A stretch of 64,000 bases of DNA from contig CAMXIK010000007.1 in assembly GCA_947243855.1 (NCBI GenBank), forward strand, positions 62,001 to 126,000, given 5' to 3'. The translations under genes were made by a program, and so were the position numbers. Source of the stretch: an uncultured Lachnospiraceae bacterium (GTDB taxonomy: Bacteria; Bacillota; Clostridia; Lachnospirales; Lachnospiraceae). The first letter of the stretch is position 1. The number at the start of each line of letters is the position of its first letter. Positions 62,201-64,000 of this stretch are shown here, one piece after another. The notes below the pieces were generated by a model. It made no database searches, had not been told where the DNA came from, and worked only from the letters and a program-made list of their open reading frames with translations.

Positions 62201-62767
62201 CACCAGATTCTGCTTCTCCGCTTCCAGCTTTTTCTGGGCTGCATATTTGCGTCTCTTAAATTTCACAATGCCGGCCGCCTCGTCGAAGAGTTCCCTGCGC
62301 TCTTCCGGCTTGCCGCTCAAAATTTTGTCAATCTGTCCCTGCCCGATAATGGAATATCCTTCCTTACCGATACCGGTATCATAAAAAAGCTCGTTGACAT
62401 CCTTTAAACGGCAGGGCGTTCCGTTTAACATGTATTCGCTCTCCCCGGAACGATAGAGCCGTCTGGAAACTGTCACCTCGTCGTAGTCGATGGCTAGCTG
62501 ATGATCGGAGTTATCCAGCGTAATCGCTACATAAGCATACCCAAGAGGCTTTCTCATCTCCGTTCCCGAAAAGATCACGTCCTGCATAGAAACGCCGCGA
62601 AGCTGTTTGATCCGCTGTTCTCCCAACACCCATCTGACCGCATCGGCCACATTGCTCTTTCCGGAACCGTTCGGGCCTACGATACCTGTGATCCCGTTAT
62701 GAAACTTAAAATTTATTTTATTGGCAAAGGATTTAAACCCGTGTACCTCTATACTCTTTAAATACAT
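59207..62767 (-). CDS. smc: Chromosome segregation protein SMC
   Basis: Structural maintenance of chromosomes ATPase, 1186 aa. Walker A GPNGSGKSNVADAVRWVLGE (residues 31-50) at the N-terminus, a long coiled coil (about 170-500), a hinge (about 515-670, YGGSVKAVMEKKESEKGIIG), a second coiled coil (about 670-1030), and the C-terminal signature MSGGEKSLTAICLLFAIQNL with Walker B FCLLDEIEAALDENN. GAGAGG lies before the ATG. Its partners scpA/scpB are not in the window. It lies between rnc and ftsY. Confidence 0.98.
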   Translation of the reverse strand: MYLKSIEVHGFKSFANKINFKFHNGITGIVGPNGSGKSNVADAVRWVLGEQRIKQLRGVSMQDVIFSGTEMRKPLGYAYVAITLDNSDHQLAIDYDEVTVSRRLYRSGESEYMLNGTPCRLKDVNELFYDTGIGKEGYSIIGQGQIDKILSGKPEERRELFDEAAGIVKFKRRKYAAQKKLEAEKQNLVRVNDILAELEKQTGPLEKQADKARVYLRKKEELKTLDVNVFLLENVRITEQLKEVDQKLHIAGADLQETTDQYESTKEEYERIQSRIEQLDAEIEAARATLTDTGVMRSKLEGEINVLKEQIHSAEGNEEHLQNRIASISEQLAERDKERESILLEKQEIDEKLASLEEERTRSRELLEKTQSEIETLNNHIESGKNTIIEALNNRATIKSKLGRFDTMLEQVNIRKAELNSRLLRAKSDEAEQTETIKKLEEEFENITRSIQELTEQQELKEEKLAGVRDELAAKDQKLRDTQVLYHQQKSKLEALSNLTERYEGYGGSVKAVMEKKESEKGIIGVVADIIQADAKYETAIETALGGNIQNIVTEDEETAKRMIGFLKKAKAGRATFLPLTSITHPQEFKNPESLKEPGVVGMADELVRIEKKYKNVAKAMLGRILVVDNVDNAVKIARKFDYGIRMVTLEGELLVPGGAISGGAFKNNSNLLGRRREMEELEKKVKQYVKEIDQILNEIEETKHGRNKMRLEIEDIKGQIQRKFIEQNTARMNVMQAEEKKSETTEGFGELKNEEQDIETQIGEIRTGKDEAAKELADSEALEKSVETQIGEFQAQLEEKRVLESEQSAKVSEWDVEVEKMRQNADFKRQNLERVDGERDRYRAELNEVKEGLHLGKEEVERKKESILEIEKTIEASHTAQTDAELKLKEDVETKEELTGKQKNFFQSREELSQRMSALDKEVYRLNAQKEKMEESIESQINYMWDEYEITLSDAEGLKNEEMNDLPAMKRDISGLKDEIRKLGDVNVNAIEDYRNLMERYTFLKTQHDDLVEAEKTLLNIIEELDTSMRKQFNEKFAQINREFDKVFKELFGGGKGSLELIDGEDVLEAGILVIAQPPGKKLVNMMQMSGGEKSLTAICLLFAIQNLKPSPFCLLDEIEAALDENNVTRFAKYLHKLTKSTQFIVITHRRGTMEKADRLYGITMQEKGVSTLVSVNLIDKELDD

Positions 62768-62797
62768 AGTTACCTCTCGTCTGTATCTGAATTCCCG

Positions 62798-63487
62798 CTA
62801 TCCTTCTCTTCTGGCAAGAAGGGCCTGATAGGCCGCCTGCTGCTGCGCCGCTTTCTTGGAATGACCGCTTCCCTGTCCAACCTTTTTCTCTCCCACAAAA
62901 GCTTCCACCTCAAAAATCTTATCGTGGGCCGGCCCTTCCTCTCTCACCGTCTCATAGCGAAGCAATCCTTCCTCTCCCTGCTGCACAAGCTCCTGCAAAA
63001 TCGTCTTCGCATCGTAAAAAAGCTGTTTATGTTCCAAATCGGATAGGATGAACCGATGGATAAACTCGGAAGCCCGCTCGATTCCCCCGTCCAGATAAAT
63101 GGCGCCGATCAACGCCTCCATTACATCGGACACAATCGAATCCCTGTTCCTGCCTCCTGTAGCCTCCTCGCCCTTACCAAGTAAAATATACTGCTCCAAG
63201 GCAAACTCCCTTGCGCAGTAGGCAAGAGCCGGCTCGCAGACCATGGAAGCCCGAAGCTTCGTCAAGTCTCCTTCCGCCGTCTCCCCTCGTTGTCGAAAGA
63301 GGAAATCACTGCTTACAAACTCAAGCACGGCGTCCCCTAAAAATTCCAGCCGCTCATAATCCCCGTATTTATTAATCTTCATCTCATTGGCGTAGGAGCT
63401 GTGGGTCAGCGCCTGACGAAGCAGTCTGTCATCCTCAAACTGGTATGCAATTTTTTCTTCCAATATAGCAAACGCTTCTTTCGCCAT
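62798..63487 (-). CDS. rnc: Ribonuclease III
   Basis: Double-strand RNA endonuclease used in rRNA processing. It has 229 aa: catalytic domain with the signature ERLEFLGDAVLEFV and a second acidic pair in SDVMEALIGAIYLDGG, then a dsRNA-binding domain (about 155-226, ending GSGHSKKAAQQQAAYQALL). GGAGG lies before the ATG. Order acpP-rnc-smc-ftsY is the standard Firmicutes set. Confidence 0.97.
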   Translation of the reverse strand: MAKEAFAILEEKIAYQFEDDRLLRQALTHSSYANEMKINKYGDYERLEFLGDAVLEFVSSDFLFRQRGETAEGDLTKLRASMVCEPALAYCAREFALEQYILLGKGEEATGGRNRDSIVSDVMEALIGAIYLDGGIERASEFIHRFILSDLEHKQLFYDAKTILQELVQQGEEGLLRYETVREEGPAHDKIFEVEAFVGEKKVGQGSGHSKKAAQQQAAYQALLARREG

Positions 63488-63499
63488 AAAAACCTCCGC

Positions 63500-63534
63500 A
63501 TAGAAAAGCCCTTCCTTATCAGAAAGGGCCTTTT
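63500..63534 (-). terminator. Terminator-like hairpin between acpP and rnc
   Basis: Stem AAGGCCCTT / AAGGGCTTTT with one bulged base (63534-63524 with 63513-63504 on the minus strand), then TTTTC. It is inside the operon and immediately after the acpP stop, so it probably lets most transcripts end after the highly expressed acpP. Confidence 0.65.
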
Positions 63535-63536
63535 GC

Positions 63537-63767
63537 TTACTCCCTGCTGTTCTTAATCAGTTCTACCGCCTCTCCCACCGTAGCGATACGTTCCACTTTT
63601 TCTGCCGGTATCTCGATGTGAAAAGCCTCCTCAATTCCCATGATGATCTGGTATACATCCAGAGAATCCGCTCCCAGATCTTCCAGAAAGGTGGTCTCCA
63701 ATGTGATTTCCTTTGTATCCACACTCAAGACCTCCGCTATCACTTCCCGTAATTTTTCCAGTTCCAT
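63537..63767 (-). CDS. acpP: Acyl carrier protein
   Basis: Carries growing fatty acids on a phosphopantetheine arm. It has 76 aa; the attachment Ser is in EDLGADSLDVYQIIMGIE. Acidic throughout, as expected. ATG at 63767 is preferred (GAGAGG ten bases upstream); a TTG two codons earlier is possible. It follows plsX by 30 bases. Confidence 0.97.
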   Translation of the reverse strand: MELEKLREVIAEVLSVDTKEITLETTFLEDLGADSLDVYQIIMGIEEAFHIEIPAEKVERIATVGEAVELIKNSRE

Positions 63768-63797
63768 TGCCAAACAACCTCTCTTGTTTTAGAAGTT

Positions 63798-64000
63798 CTA
63801 TTCGCACGCGTCCTGCGTTGCGACCTTCTCCCGAATCTTTTCACTGATCTTCTGCTCCGTAAAAGTAATACACTGCAGAATAGAATTTTTAATCTCGTTC
63901 GCTTTGGAGCTTCCGTGCGTCTTGACTACCAGCCCTTTCAGTCCCAGAAGGGGTGCGCCGCCGTACTGCTCTAAATCAAACGCCTTTAACGTCGTCTTAA
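63798..64000 (-). CDS. plsX: Phosphate acyltransferase PlsX (partial, 5' end outside window)
   Basis: Only the last 67 codons are in view. The sequence FDLEQYGGAPLLGLKGLVVK and THGSSKANEIKNSI is the C-terminal signature of PlsX, which converts acyl-ACP to acyl-phosphate for PlsY. The final residues are a charged helix ending in Cys-Glu. It precedes acpP, the usual plsX-acpP order; PlsY itself is encoded in this window at 32920. Confidence 0.92.
   Translation of the reverse strand, partial: KTTLKAFDLEQYGGAPLLGLKGLVVKTHGSSKANEIKNSILQCITFTEQKISEKIREKVATQDACE

Noticed and set aside
1..64000. CRISPR array, tRNA or rRNA genes, complete insertion sequence, prophage
   Set aside because: No regular repeat-spacer pattern, cloverleaf, rRNA sequence, transposase or phage structural gene was recognised.

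Overview
The window reads as one chromosomal stretch of a Gram-positive anaerobe of the class Clostridia, most likely family Lachnospiraceae. Several signs agree. The order ylxM-ffh-rpsP-khpA-rimM-trmD-rplS-lepB-rbgA-lepB-rnhB-ylqG-ylqH is the Firmicutes housekeeping order. A T-box controls tyrS. Shine-Dalgarno sites are strong (GGAGG) and promoters are SigA-like. There is a ferredoxin-dependent 2-oxoacid oxidoreductase, DUF4854 and DUF3737 proteins, and no respiratory gene. Genus cannot be decided from sequence alone. No tRNA, rRNA, CRISPR array or complete insertion sequence was seen.

Layout (most genes are on the minus strand). 1-5.4 kb: a branched-chain amino acid operon leuB / membrane glycosyltransferase-like gene / ilvD / ilvB (cut by the window edge). 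5.4-9.5 kb: two related DUF4854 exported proteins, yajC, tgt and a VanY-like carboxypeptidase. 9.8-11 kb: aroC on the plus strand. 11-17.6 kb: DUF3737 protein, a GH25 muramidase with a very acidic tail, a DmpG-like aldolase, T-box tyrS and a secreted protein of unknown function. 17.6-25.6 kb: a seven-gene operon centred on indolepyruvate:ferredoxin oxidoreductase and CoA ligases. 25.7-31.9 kb: MoxR/VWA pair, metF, an Fe-S aldo/keto reductase facing an SNF transporter and a MerR regulator. 31.9-44.3 kb: gpsA-plsY-der, prs, a two-component system, pgeF, yraN and the ylqH/ylqG pair. 43.5-51.7 kb: translation, secretion and ribosome-assembly genes. 51.7-56.9 kb: an accessory patch (truncated regulator, RelE-type toxin-antitoxin pair, unknown membrane protein, PocR-domain sensor, second GH25 enzyme, YitT protein). 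57-64 kb: ilvA-ftsY-smc-rnc-acpP-plsX (plsX cut by the edge).

How the genes work together: SRP components (ffh, ftsY, ylxM), yajC and two signal peptidases cover protein export. plsX, acpP, plsY and gpsA cover fatty acid and phospholipid synthesis. ilvA, leuB, ilvD and ilvB give much of the isoleucine/valine/leucine pathway. The ior-paaK operon with its symporter and thioesterase points to interconversion of aromatic 2-oxoacids, arylacetyl-CoA and arylacetates.

The parts most worth a second look are: (i) two paralogous secreted proteins sharing a C-terminal domain of about 125 residues, one with a run of nine G residues inside its promoter spacer; (ii) a 19-bp-spacer MerR-type promoter with a dyad in front of the Fe-S aldo/keto reductase, interlocked with the promoter that reads the regulator; (iii) a FliK/FlhB-C-like pair with no flagellar genes around it; (iv) a PocR sensor fused to a very short chemoreceptor-like tip. 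Starts were moved from the longest possible reading frame wherever a Shine-Dalgarno site decided otherwise.
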